A stretch of 64,000 bases of DNA from a virus: the IMG/VR virus record IMGVR_UViG_3300046355_000213, positions 61,035-125,034 of that record. One strand, given 5' to 3'. Below the pieces are notes generated by a model that did no database searches, was not told the DNA's origin, and was given only the letters and a program-made list of their open reading frames with translations. Position 1 is the stretch's first letter. The number at the start of each line of letters is the position of its first letter. Shown piece by piece: positions 46,078-52,701 of this stretch. A program made the position numbers and the translations under genes.

Positions 46078-46398
46078 TTAGTCAGTGTTCTCATTGATTG
46101 AGCCAACTGTATTTGTTAAAGTAGCTCCCTGGGGAAGAGTTGTTGTAGTTGTTGTACCGCCAGTACTTGTCCCGAATGTAAGGTTGGGTACAGTTATAGT
46201 GCCTGTCCCTGGATAATTGTATGTTCTTGGTGGGTAATTTAGTCCGCCCCATTGTGTGCTTGAAGAAGAAATATTAATCTCAGGCTGCACAATGTCTGCG
46301 TCTAGCAACATCAACGCTTCCTGAAGTGTGATTACATGGGCATCAATGCACTTGGCAAGGATGTCAATTTTTTGCTTATGCCTTTCTTGATTTTCCAT
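46078..46398 (-). CDS. Small protein between PhoH and portal (106 aa)
   Basis: A helical N-terminal third (ERHKQKIDILAKCIDAHVIT, then LQEALMLLDADI) is followed by a Thr/Ser/Gly-rich low-complexity tail (GTSTGGTTTTTTLPQG). The ATG at 46398 is chosen; an in-frame ATG two codons upstream is also possible. It overlaps the PhoH stop by about 20 bases. Unknown function. Confidence 0.6.
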   Translation of the reverse strand: MENQERHKQKIDILAKCIDAHVITLQEALMLLDADIVQPEINISSSSTQWGGLNYPPRTYNYPGTGTITVPNLTFGTSTGGTTTTTTLPQGATLTNTVGSINENTD

Positions 46399-47110
46399 TT
46401 GCATTGTGTTCTAAGAGTTCATCATATTTATCAAGCATTGCTTCCACAACAGGATGTCTGTGGTTGGTTGCAAGTACTACTGATTCACAGTCTTTGACCT
46501 TGTTGGCAATAGACAACAGGGCTTTAAAACCACTGTCACCCCGGGACTTTAAATCTACCTGGGCAGTGTCTCCGCAGATAATCATCTTACTGCGAATACC
46601 CAGGCGGGAGATGATCATAATCATGTTCTCATTGGTGCAGTTCTGCGCCTCATCAACAATGACCACGCTATCAAGGAATGTTCTACCACGCATGAAGGCA
46701 AGGGGTACAATCTCTACCAGTTCATCCTTGATGACTGCATTGACTTTCTCCTTGTTGTATAGTTGGTAGAAGTTAGAATAGATGGGCTGCATCCAGGGCT
46801 CCATCTTTTGATTCAGGTCACCAGGCAAAAAGCCAATCTCTTCTTTAGAGACTGTAGGACGGGTAATCACAATCTTCTTCACCTGCTTCTTAAATAGAAG
46901 ATCCAGCGCTACCTGACATGCCAGTAATGTTTTACCACTACCTGCCTGCCCTGATAGCACCGTAAGGGTGTTATTGAGTATGACCTCCTTTGCTGCTTTC
47001 TGTTCCTCGTTAAGCTGAAGTTGAAACTTGATAGGGCCTTTCTTATCAGCCTTTTCGTCCTCAATCTGCCGAGTTATCTCAGCATGCTTGGCACTTCTGT
47101 TTTCTCCCAT
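46376..47110 (-). CDS. phoH: PhoH-like ATPase
   Basis: 244 residues. Walker A GQAGSGKT (about 55-62) and Walker B VVIVDEAQN (about 149-157) are both complete, with the conserved DTAQVDLKSRGDSGF motif that follows in the PhoH family. PhoH proteins are P-loop ATPases common in large phages; recent work links the family to RNA helicase-like activity, but a phage role is unsettled. Placement between terminase and portal is unusual, which might indicate a part in packaging or late RNA handling. Confidence 0.9.
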   Translation of the reverse strand: MGENRSAKHAEITRQIEDEKADKKGPIKFQLQLNEEQKAAKEVILNNTLTVLSGQAGSGKTLLACQVALDLLFKKQVKKIVITRPTVSKEEIGFLPGDLNQKMEPWMQPIYSNFYQLYNKEKVNAVIKDELVEIVPLAFMRGRTFLDSVVIVDEAQNCTNENMIMIISRLGIRSKMIICGDTAQVDLKSRGDSGFKALLSIANKVKDCESVVLATNHRHPVVEAMLDKYDELLEHNANGKSRKA

Positions 47111-47117
47111 AGGGGGC

Positions 47118-49322
47118 TTATCTTATATTTCTAAAAGGATTTCGGGACGGTCTGGCAGTAGTAGAATTGCCATTGTTTGTACCCATGTGTCTAAAAGGAG
47201 ACCTCATAGATAATTTACTCATTTTTTGCGAGTTCTCCAATTTATCATTGACGACTTCCACTCTTTTTGCTATACCCCTGTTACTTTTTTGCACGTTCAC
47301 AAAAGCTACAAGAGCACAAAATGTTACAAGCCGGTCAACGTTGAGCCCAGGTATATACACTGACATTTCTTTTAAGAGCATTGGGTCAGGTATTCTCTCC
47401 ACTCCGTAGGTTATTTTGGTGACGTTGCCGTCATCATCAGCATCTACGTGCAGCTCTTCCTGCAGGAATTCAATCCCGTAGTTTAACAAGTGCTGCTTAA
47501 ATAGAGTTCCCGTATTCTTCCACCCGTATTCTGAATACACAGAGCGGTTAGCACCCAGGTCTTTGAGGTACAGGATCTGGTCTTTAGGAACCATGTACTT
47601 CTGTTTTCTACGTGATATCATGTACTGGATAAACAAAGACACGTTGTTCTCTATCAGGGTCCAGGCATTGTAGGTCTCAATGATCATTTCCAACCGCTCG
47701 TGGGTTTTCTTTAAGTCATCATAGCGACCTGTCCAGGTACACACAATGCCATCTTTTTCCACATAGGTGCTGACCTTCCCATTACCCTCATCCCGTGTTA
47801 CCTGTATCTCGTTCTTATAAACTATGATTGAACACAAAGAGTCTGAAGTAGTAGTCTTGCCTTCACCCACGGGGTCAATGCTGGCGTAATAGGTTCCCCA
47901 GGGCACATTAGGTATGGGCCTTTCCCACATACAGATCACCCCTTCTTTGTTCTCCGTCTTCATACTGATGGGAAACTCCATAATGGGCAGCTTGTTAGAG
48001 TGCTTGATGACAATCTTGTCATTACCATCACGGGTCATATCCACGTACTCTACCGGGTACTCTTTTTCCTGGATACGTTGTAGCTGTTTGGATACAAGGT
48101 GGGTAGGGAACTTGGCCTCTTTGCGGGATGCAAAAGCCTCTTCAATGTTTCTGGGATGCTGTGAAATTTCCAGCTGGTAGTCCTTGGGATCAAGGTCTTT
48201 TTTCTTTTTGGCAAAGTATTCATCCAGGGCAATTAACGCTTCTTTGACCAGGGAGTTACCATGAGTGTCAATGTACGGAGGCATACTCCACTGCTCGGGA
48301 ATAAATAGTCCTGTTTTACCTAGTGTGCCGTCTTTGTCAATAATGTCTGAGTCTACCGCATAGAAACTATTGGCAGAGGGCTCCAGGATGTATTTCTTTA
48401 AAGGTTCACATTGGTCCAAATCACCGACAGATCCTGCACAGATAAACATACCTGTGGTAAGGAAACCGGATTGTAAGGCTGGTTTAATGAAACCGTAGGT
48501 ATCATCCATCTTTGGGGCAATACCGGCCTCCTCGTGAAAGAAGTAAGTTACCGGTCCACCGACACCGTTAGTAGGGTCTTTCTCAAAAGAGTATGAGTTA
48601 ATGGTTGACTTGAGTCCCTTGTAGGTATTTCTGCCATTGACACGTACCTGAATACGCTGTTGCCAGGCTCCTACTTTTTCCGGTTCCAGCGGTCTGTACC
48701 AGGCAGTGTGTTCGTTCAAGAAGTTCTTGTACTCATCCAGGAATTTCCAGGTTCCTTTTTCATTGATGTAGTCTTTTAGACTAGCTCCCATTTTAAGCAC
48801 CGCTCCTTCTTCAAACCAAAAGGTGTTGATGAGTTTAGCGGCATGGAAATAAGAAGAGGCTATCTGACGTTTTTTTAAGATAACAGCGTGCTCATAATGT
48901 AGCTCGGCCAATTGCTCGTATAGAGCCATGTGATACTGAGCGTCACGGATCTTGGCAAAGTCAAACTTCTTCTCTTCTTTGTCATAAATGGGTAGAAAAT
49001 TAAGCCACATGTAATAGTCCCGGCTGACATACCAGGACTTGTTGCCACTTTTTACAATTACACCGTTACGGCATTTTTCTTTTTGGTCATTCCAGTAGAA
49101 CACAAAGTCCTTGCTCTTAAAAGGAGCGTTGCAGAAATATCCCTGCTGTTGGAATAAGATGGACTGCTCCTTAAAAATAGCAGAAGACACATCATCAAAC
49201 TCATACTTACCAGGTTCTTTGAAGCAGGACTTTACAAAGTCCCTGAACTCTTCCCTGCTTTGAAACAAGGTGGTTGTCCAGTGGCCGCTATCATAGGTTG
49301 GTACTTCTTTATAAAAACTCAT
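47118..49322 (-). CDS. terL: Terminase large subunit
   Basis: 734 residues. The ATPase half has a degenerate Walker A (VILKKRQIASSYFHAAK, about residues 144-160) and a Walker B-like VTYFFHEEAG (about 260-270). The nuclease half starts at YYASIDPVGEGKTTTSDS (about residue 480), with the next acidic site around IENNVS (about 557). The Arg-Gln version of Walker A and overall size match the crAss-like TerL group as I remember it. It cuts and translocates DNA into the capsid. It overlaps the peptidase gene by 4 bases (ATGA). Confidence 0.9.
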   Translation of the reverse strand: MSFYKEVPTYDSGHWTTTLFQSREEFRDFVKSCFKEPGKYEFDDVSSAIFKEQSILFQQQGYFCNAPFKSKDFVFYWNDQKEKCRNGVIVKSGNKSWYVSRDYYMWLNFLPIYDKEEKKFDFAKIRDAQYHMALYEQLAELHYEHAVILKKRQIASSYFHAAKLINTFWFEEGAVLKMGASLKDYINEKGTWKFLDEYKNFLNEHTAWYRPLEPEKVGAWQQRIQVRVNGRNTYKGLKSTINSYSFEKDPTNGVGGPVTYFFHEEAGIAPKMDDTYGFIKPALQSGFLTTGMFICAGSVGDLDQCEPLKKYILEPSANSFYAVDSDIIDKDGTLGKTGLFIPEQWSMPPYIDTHGNSLVKEALIALDEYFAKKKKDLDPKDYQLEISQHPRNIEEAFASRKEAKFPTHLVSKQLQRIQEKEYPVEYVDMTRDGNDKIVIKHSNKLPIMEFPISMKTENKEGVICMWERPIPNVPWGTYYASIDPVGEGKTTTSDSLCSIIVYKNEIQVTRDEGNGKVSTYVEKDGIVCTWTGRYDDLKKTHERLEMIIETYNAWTLIENNVSLFIQYMISRRKQKYMVPKDQILYLKDLGANRSVYSEYGWKNTGTLFKQHLLNYGIEFLQEELHVDADDDGNVTKITYGVERIPDPMLLKEMSVYIPGLNVDRLVTFCALVAFVNVQKSNRGIAKRVEVVNDKLENSQKMSKLSMRSPFRHMGTNNGNSTTARPSRNPFRNIR

Positions 49323-49741
49323 AGGTATGCTTCCATAGTTTTTTCCATCAGGTAGCCTATCAGGTAAGCATAAGCTTCATCTGATCCGTCCACCAATGTT
49401 AACCCCCGGTAATCCAGGATAAAGTCTGTAGCATGAAAGAGTTCATGTACCAGGGTGTTATAATCTCTGGGATCTTTGAGGTCGCTGTACATGCGGATAA
49501 TTACATTACCCTGGATATGTGCGGTCTTGCCTTGTTCCTGGACAATCTGCTGGGCTACAAGATCACATGCTGACTGTGCAGCCTGTTTGTCTGCCCTGTC
49601 CCATATTTTCATGTAGGACCGGATAAACTCTGCATCTGTCTGGTTTATGGAGACTGTTACATAGCCCCCGTAAATAGGTAAACCAATAACAGTGAAGCAT
49701 TTTTTAGCTCTTCTCTGTACTTTCTTTTTGCGAACCGTCAT
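49319..49741 (-). CDS. Zinc metallopeptidase-like protein (140 aa)
   Basis: The motif LVHELFHATDFIL (about residues 97-109) is a classical HExxH zinc site, and SDEAYAYLIGYL further on provides the likely third ligand Glu. The N-terminus is basic (MTVRKKKVQRRAKK). Small peptidases beside terminase genes occur in many phages, some as prohead proteases, but capsid maturation here is unproven. The gene overlaps both neighbours, so it is probably translated together with TerL. Confidence 0.75.
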   Translation of the reverse strand: MTVRKKKVQRRAKKCFTVIGLPIYGGYVTVSINQTDAEFIRSYMKIWDRADKQAAQSACDLVAQQIVQEQGKTAHIQGNVIIRMYSDLKDPRDYNTLVHELFHATDFILDYRGLTLVDGSDEAYAYLIGYLMEKTMEAYL

Positions 49742-49904
49742 CAGTAAACATGGACAAGAGTGGATTTATAGTTTTGGCGTAGACTACACTGTCATACGGG
49801 GCATTACCATTGAGGTATTGCATGTAAAAATCCCGGTGTACACAAGCCCATTGTTTGGTGTACGGGTTAAAGTGAAAGACATGTTGTTGGATTTCTTCAT
49901 TCAT
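49704..49904 (-). CDS. Unknown small protein in anti-defence block (66 aa)
   Basis: The start at 49904 (MNEEIQQHVFHFNPYTKQWA) overlaps the stop of the Tad2-like gene; an upstream in-frame ATG at 49919 adds five residues. The core HFNPYTKQWACVHRDFYMQY looks like a compact conserved segment, but I cannot match it to a known family. Since it is coupled to two genes related to defence inhibitors, it is a candidate third inhibitor. The tail overlaps the peptidase gene by about 38 bases. Confidence 0.6.
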   Translation of the reverse strand: MNEEIQQHVFHFNPYTKQWACVHRDFYMQYLNGNAPYDSVVYAKTINPLLSMFTDDGSQKESTEKS

Positions 49905-50109
49905 AAATTTCCCAGTCATTAGCTAAAAGGTCATCGTCAGCATTCACATAAATACTCTTGGAATACTGGTCGCACTTGTAAATTTTCTTTTCAAATCCCA
50001 CCCCATTTACTGGAGTGATATAAAGCTTGATGTAAGTATCAGGCTTCCAATCTGGTCTTCGCATTTTATGCCCAAAAAGCATCTGCTCCAGCACTTCTCC
50101 AAAATTCAT
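49897..50109 (-). CDS. tad2-like: Tad2-like (DUF2829) protein
   Basis: 70 residues. The N-terminus MNFGEVLEQMLFGHKMRRPDW and the C-terminus DDDLLANDWEIYE match the signature of the DUF2829 family (FGxAL...G..v.R..W at the start and TxxxLAxDWexve at the end). Members of this family include Tad2, which sequesters the signalling nucleotide of the Thoeris defence. Length is at the short end of the family. The start overlaps the preceding gene by one base (TAATG) and the stop overlaps the next gene, so three small proteins are co-translated. The ligand is not known for this protein. Confidence 0.8.
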   Translation of the reverse strand: MNFGEVLEQMLFGHKMRRPDWKPDTYIKLYITPVNGVGFEKKIYKCDQYSKSIYVNADDDLLANDWEIYE

Positions 50110-50375
50110 TACTCCTTCAAAGTCAGGATTTTCACTACATTCATTTGTGCATTGAGGATCTCTCCGTAAGTGTGGTGAAGTAGGTGATGCTTTACTGAGT
50201 TATTAAGTACCAGATTTTCGTTGCCCTCGTATACCAGGTCAGCTAGTTCAGCACATAATTCTTTTGCCCTGGCTACTTTAGGATCCCCCGAAGGATTGAA
50301 GGTGTATCCTACTAACTTTTGACCAAAGGTTGGTTGTGGTAAAGGTTCTAAATCAGTGTAAACTTGGTTTGTCAT
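50109..50375 (-). CDS. Acb2/Tad1-like small protein (88 aa)
   Basis: Start ATG at 50375 (MTNQVYTDLEPLPQPTFGQK); a longer in-frame ORF extending into the tRNA-Cys gene is rejected. LVGYTFNPSGDPKVARAKEL followed by AELADLV, and the C-terminal helix LHHTYGEILNAQMNVVKILT, fit my memory of the Acb2/Tad1 helical-hairpin family (xxxFNPSGxxxVxxxK...A...E...AQMWAVKALT). Proteins of this family form cyclic-nucleotide sponges that block CBASS or Thoeris signalling. The leader AAACACCAACACT precedes ATG. The assignment is from remembered patterns and needs a profile search. Confidence 0.6.
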   Translation of the reverse strand: MTNQVYTDLEPLPQPTFGQKLVGYTFNPSGDPKVARAKELCAELADLVYEGNENLVLNNSVKHHLLHHTYGEILNAQMNVVKILTLKE

Positions 50376-50403
50376 AGTGTTGGTGTTTAGTATATGGCAC
50401 TTA

Positions 50404-50478
50404 GAGTAGGAAGACGGATTCGAACCGCCGTGCACCTGTTTTGCAAACAGAGGGCTAAACCGCTCACCCATTCCTACT
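50404..50478 (-). tRNA. tRNA-Cys (GCA)
   Basis: Acceptor stem AGTAGGA/TCCTACT and anticodon stem TCTGT/ACAGG around loop TTGCAAA give anticodon GCA. T-loop GTTCGAATC is present. CCA is not encoded. It is the last tRNA of the cluster and lies 28 bases before the Acb2/Tad1-like gene. Confidence 0.9.
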
Positions 50479-50482
50479 TGTG

Positions 50483-50565
50483 TTGAAAGAGAGGGATTCG
50501 AACCCCCGTACCCCGAAGAGAGCAGATTTACAGTCTGCCGGTTTTAGCCACTCACCCACCTTTCA
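50483..50565 (-). tRNA. tRNA-Tyr (GTA)
   Basis: Acceptor TGAAAGG/TCTTTCA, anticodon stem GCAGA/TCTGC with loop CTGTAAA, and a long variable arm as expected for bacterial tRNA-Tyr. The discriminator is A. Confidence 0.9.
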
Positions 50566-50600
50566 GTATCAAAACTTGCAGCTTTTACAAGTTTTGCTAG

Positions 50601-50682
50601 TACTCCCAGTCAGACTCGAACTGACACATCTTGCGACACCAGATCCTAAGTCTGGCGTGTCTACCAATTCCACCACGGGAGC
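50601..50682 (-). tRNA. tRNA-Leu (TAG)
   Basis: Acceptor GCTCCCG/TGGGAGT (with G-U ends), leucine-type D-arm GGTGGAATTGGTAGACACG, anticodon stem CCAGA/TCTGG around CTTAGGA, and a long variable arm. Confidence 0.9.
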
Positions 50683-50812
50683 AGTTAAAGAGACTGCGGG
50701 TCTTTCAAGGTTTCTGATTAGCCTGATTTTACTTACACTTACTATAAACCTTTTTTCAGTGTAATCACCATTATCAGAGGTGTGCTAACTACAGCTTCAA
50801 CCATCTCTTTAG

Positions 50813-50886
50813 AGCTTCCTGTAGGATTCGAACCTACGACCACTTGATTACAAATCAGGAGCTCTGGCCAGCTGAGCTAAGGAAGC
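50813..50886 (-). tRNA. tRNA-Thr (TGT)
   Basis: Acceptor GCTTCCT/AGGAAGC is perfect. Anticodon loop TTTGTAA gives TGT. The anticodon stem CCTGA/TCAAG has one C-A mismatch. T-arm GTAGG/CCTAC is intact. About 130 bases with no recognisable gene separate it from tRNA-Leu. Confidence 0.85.
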
Positions 50887-50951
50887 TTATGTCGCATATA
50901 TTAGACATTATGCCCAAAAACAGGGGTTAATGGCTAATATATTAATCATTG

Positions 50952-51022
50952 CACGTCCTAAAGGATTCGAACCTCTACCAACGGTTTTGGAGACCGCTAT
51001 GCTACCATTGCACCAAAGACGC
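50952..51022 (-). tRNA. tRNA-Trp (CCA)
   Basis: Acceptor GCGTCTT/AGGACGT with G-U pairs, anticodon stem GCGGT/ACCGT around CTCCAAA. The discriminator is G, as usual for tRNA-Trp. Confidence 0.88.
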
Positions 51023-51083
51023 GTACTCCAGTCTATTCCTGGATGTCAACTGCCTGCCTACTTTCGCGCTTGGACAGATTCAG

Positions 51084-51157
51084 TAGAGATAATAGGACTC
51101 GAACCTATGGCCACTGACGTATCAGATCAGTGCTCTAACCAACTGAGCTATATCTCT
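51084..51157 (-). tRNA. tRNA-Ile (GAT)
   Basis: Acceptor AGAGATA/TATCTCT, D-arm GCTC/GAGC, anticodon stem CTGAT/GTCAG with loop CTGATAC, T-stem ATAGG/CCTAT. The discriminator is A. Confidence 0.88.
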
Positions 51158-51162
51158 ATTTG

Positions 51163-51248
51163 TAGAGAGTGAGAGGCTCGAACTCTCGCGGCTGTAACAC
51201 CCTACCTCGTTAGCAGTGAGGCCCCTTCACCAACTTGGGTAACTCTCT
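51163..51248 (-). tRNA. tRNA-Ser (GCT)
   Basis: Acceptor AGAGAGT/ACTCTCT, anticodon stem CCTCA/CGAGG with loop CTGCTAA (one mismatch-like pair), and a long variable arm typical of serine tRNA. Confidence 0.85.
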
Positions 51249-51254
51249 ATTTTG

Positions 51255-51329
51255 TGGAGACGGTGGGAGTCGAACCCACGTTACCGTGCTACCCGGTTTT
51301 AATCAGAAGCACCAAAACCCGTCATCCCC
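51255..51329 (-). other. tRNA-like element without a normal anticodon arm
   Basis: The minus strand has a 7 bp acceptor-like stem GGGGATG/CGTCTCC, a canonical T-arm GTGGG-TTCGACT-CCCAC and discriminator A. The 42 bases between them do not give a D-arm plus anticodon arm. Instead they pair as GGTTTT/AAAACC or GTGCT/AGCAC. The start GGGGATGACGGG recalls the tmRNA 5' end, but there is no room for a tag ORF. It could be a decayed or processed tRNA, or a tRNA mimic. Confidence 0.5.
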
Positions 51330-51510
51330 TTAATTCAAACTTATAAGCCGGAGTATTAGTTCCTGTACCTACATTACCTGTTGTAGATATGGTTAATTTT
51401 CCACTGGCAGTAATGCGCATACGCTCTTCAGGCATCTGCCTTTTTTGCTCGGGTAATACACTCAAGGCTGCTAAAGCCCCCAGGTTTGATAAAAAGTTTC
51501 TTCTCTTCAT
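51322..51510 (-). CDS. Signal-peptide-like mini-protein with fibre-repeat fragment (62 aa)
   Basis: The N-terminus MKRRNFLSNLGALAALSVLP looks like an export signal with an RRxFL Tat-type motif. The rest (ERMRITASGKLTISTTGNVG, then TGTNTPAYKFELRG) is one unit of the fibre repeat seen at 24-28 kb. The stop codon lies inside the tRNA-like element. This may be a real exported peptide or a recombination remnant of a fibre or host gene captured in the tRNA cluster. Confidence 0.45.
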   Translation of the reverse strand: MKRRNFLSNLGALAALSVLPEQKRQMPEERMRITASGKLTISTTGNVGTGTNTPAYKFELRG

Positions 51511-51526
51511 TGTTTACTACTTTTTG

Positions 51527-51671
51527 CTGTAGCGGAAGGATTCGAACCTCCAAGTGGACTTTAGCTATAGGACATTGCGCGCTATTTGTGGTCAACCCTT
51601 TATCCTACGTTTATCAGTAGCTCCACACCCCCGAGACAGGAGGGCACGTCTGCCAATTTCATCACACTACA
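51527..51671 (-). tRNA. Atypical type II tRNA with giant variable arm (anticodon GTC by fold)
   Basis: The 145-base minus-strand element has acceptor TGTAGTG/CGCTACA (an eighth C-G pair is possible), a Leu/Ser-type D-arm GATGAAATTGGCAGACGTG, an anticodon stem CCCTC/GGGGG around CTGTCTC, and T-arm GGAGG/CCTTC with TTCGAAT loop. Between the anticodon and T arms there are about 75 bases with their own nested pairing: GTGGA/TCCAC, AGCTA/TAGCT, TAGGA/TCCTA. GTC would mean Asp, which is not a type II tRNA, and base 37 is T instead of a purine. Either a novel tRNA or a tRNA with an inserted element. Confidence 0.55.
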
Positions 51672-51676
51672 GTATA

Positions 51677-52192
51677 CTAGGTATCGTACGCTAAATTCTG
51701 TCCTCCTCGAACCTGTGAGGACTGTTCTTCTTCTAAGTCTCTTAGTGTACCCTTGAAGCTTTGTCTGATCTGTTCAAACTTGGAAGCAGCATTTACAATA
51801 GCAGTAATATTTCCATCACGTCCATGCTCAATAGGTGTAATCTCCATATAGTGAGCCAAACGGTCAAGCATACTCTTCATACCAATATAAGCCCTGTATG
51901 TAGGCGTTTCATAGAGCTGTCTGCATCTCTTTAGTGCATAGATGATCATTTCATCCTCTGTAGAAAACTCAGCGGCAATATCCCTTAATATAAGGTCTTC
52001 CTTGTCCTGCTCTGGGGTGTCAAAGTATGGATTGAGATCCGGGCTAGGGCAGCTCATGTAAAACAGGTAGGTCATGATCTTTGTGGCCTCCTCTTTGTCG
52101 TAAGATTCCAGAATAGTATTTAGGAAGCTTAGCGTATAGCAATGCTCAGATGGCACTACTTTGCCACTAGCTATGTCAAATAATCTTACCAT
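51677..52192 (-). CDS. Conserved crAss-like phage protein (171 aa), possibly packaging-related
   Basis: Motifs SEHCYTLSFLNTILESYD, LFYMSCPSPDLNPYFDTPEQ, YETPTYRAYIGMKSMLDRLA and HGRDGNITAIVNAA are ones I recall as strongly conserved in Bacteroidota phages near the terminase region. The protein is helical and soluble. Its role is not established; small terminase subunit or assembly factor are options. Start overlaps the upstream stop by one base. Confidence 0.7.
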   Translation of the reverse strand: MVRLFDIASGKVVPSEHCYTLSFLNTILESYDKEEATKIMTYLFYMSCPSPDLNPYFDTPEQDKEDLILRDIAAEFSTEDEMIIYALKRCRQLYETPTYRAYIGMKSMLDRLAHYMEITPIEHGRDGNITAIVNAASKFEQIRQSFKGTLRDLEEEQSSQVRGGQNLAYDT

Positions 52193-52701
52193 TAGTCCCA
52201 GTGCTTGTTATACTCCTCAAAGTAAAAAGTCAAATCCTGTGTCTGATCATCGTAATAATGCCCAACCACGTCACTTTTAAAATTACTTCCCAGATTTTCA
52301 CATAACGCTGTGGTGATTACCTGAGTTCCTTCTGGTAATAATTCTTTTAGCACTTGTGTAATCCACATGTAGTTAAATCCACGGATGATTCCTGCCTCAC
52401 AGAGCACCACATGCTTGTAGTTCTTTCTTGCTTCCTGAAACTTGACTCTAAGCCTGTATTCAAATGGAGAGAAATCCTGTTTAGGATAAGGAACCTCTAC
52501 GTGTTCTAAATCACACATCTCCCCTTCATGAGAAAGCTGATGGGCCATAAACATAGACACCATAGAGCTGTAATCAGGCGACACGTTGATCACCAGGGTA
52601 TTTGAAGCATTGACTTCCGGGTATTTTTTGTGGAGTTCCCCTGCTAATTTTTTTAGCAAGGTATATTCAAAATCACGGTCAATTAAATAGGGCTTTCTCA
52701 T
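52192..52701 (-). CDS. Phosphoribosyltransferase-like fold protein (169 aa), tentative
   Basis: An alpha/beta protein with a strand-loop-helix order (TLVINVSPDYSSMVSMFMAH, then HVVLCEAGIIRGFNYMWITQ) resembling a PRTase-type Rossmann core. The PRPP loop is not canonical: EAGIIRG replaces the usual acidic pair plus Gly-Thr. It may therefore be a non-catalytic relative. It overlaps both neighbours by a few bases, so it is co-expressed with the nuclease upstream. Confidence 0.55.
   Translation of the reverse strand: MRKPYLIDRDFEYTLLKKLAGELHKKYPEVNASNTLVINVSPDYSSMVSMFMAHQLSHEGEMCDLEHVEVPYPKQDFSPFEYRLRVKFQEARKNYKHVVLCEAGIIRGFNYMWITQVLKELLPEGTQVITTALCENLGSNFKSDVVGHYYDDQTQDLTFYFEEYNKHWD

Noticed and set aside
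946-49922. Many plus-strand open frames of 60-170 codons opposite the late genes
   Set aside because: They lie antisense to long minus-strand genes with strong motifs and gene-to-gene overlaps, have biased odd composition (many His, Leu, Val), and lack leader sequences.
50376-50471. Extension of the Acb2/Tad1-like frame upstream to 50471
   Set aside because: The extension runs through the tRNA-Cys gene; the ATG at 50375 has an AACACCAACACT leader and the family-like start.
50683-50812. Additional tRNA between tRNA-Leu and tRNA-Thr
   Set aside because: No T-loop (TTCGAAT-like) or acceptor pairing could be found in this 130-base stretch.
51255-51329. tmRNA (ssrA)
   Set aside because: Only the ends look similar; 75 bases cannot hold a tag reading frame and pseudoknots.
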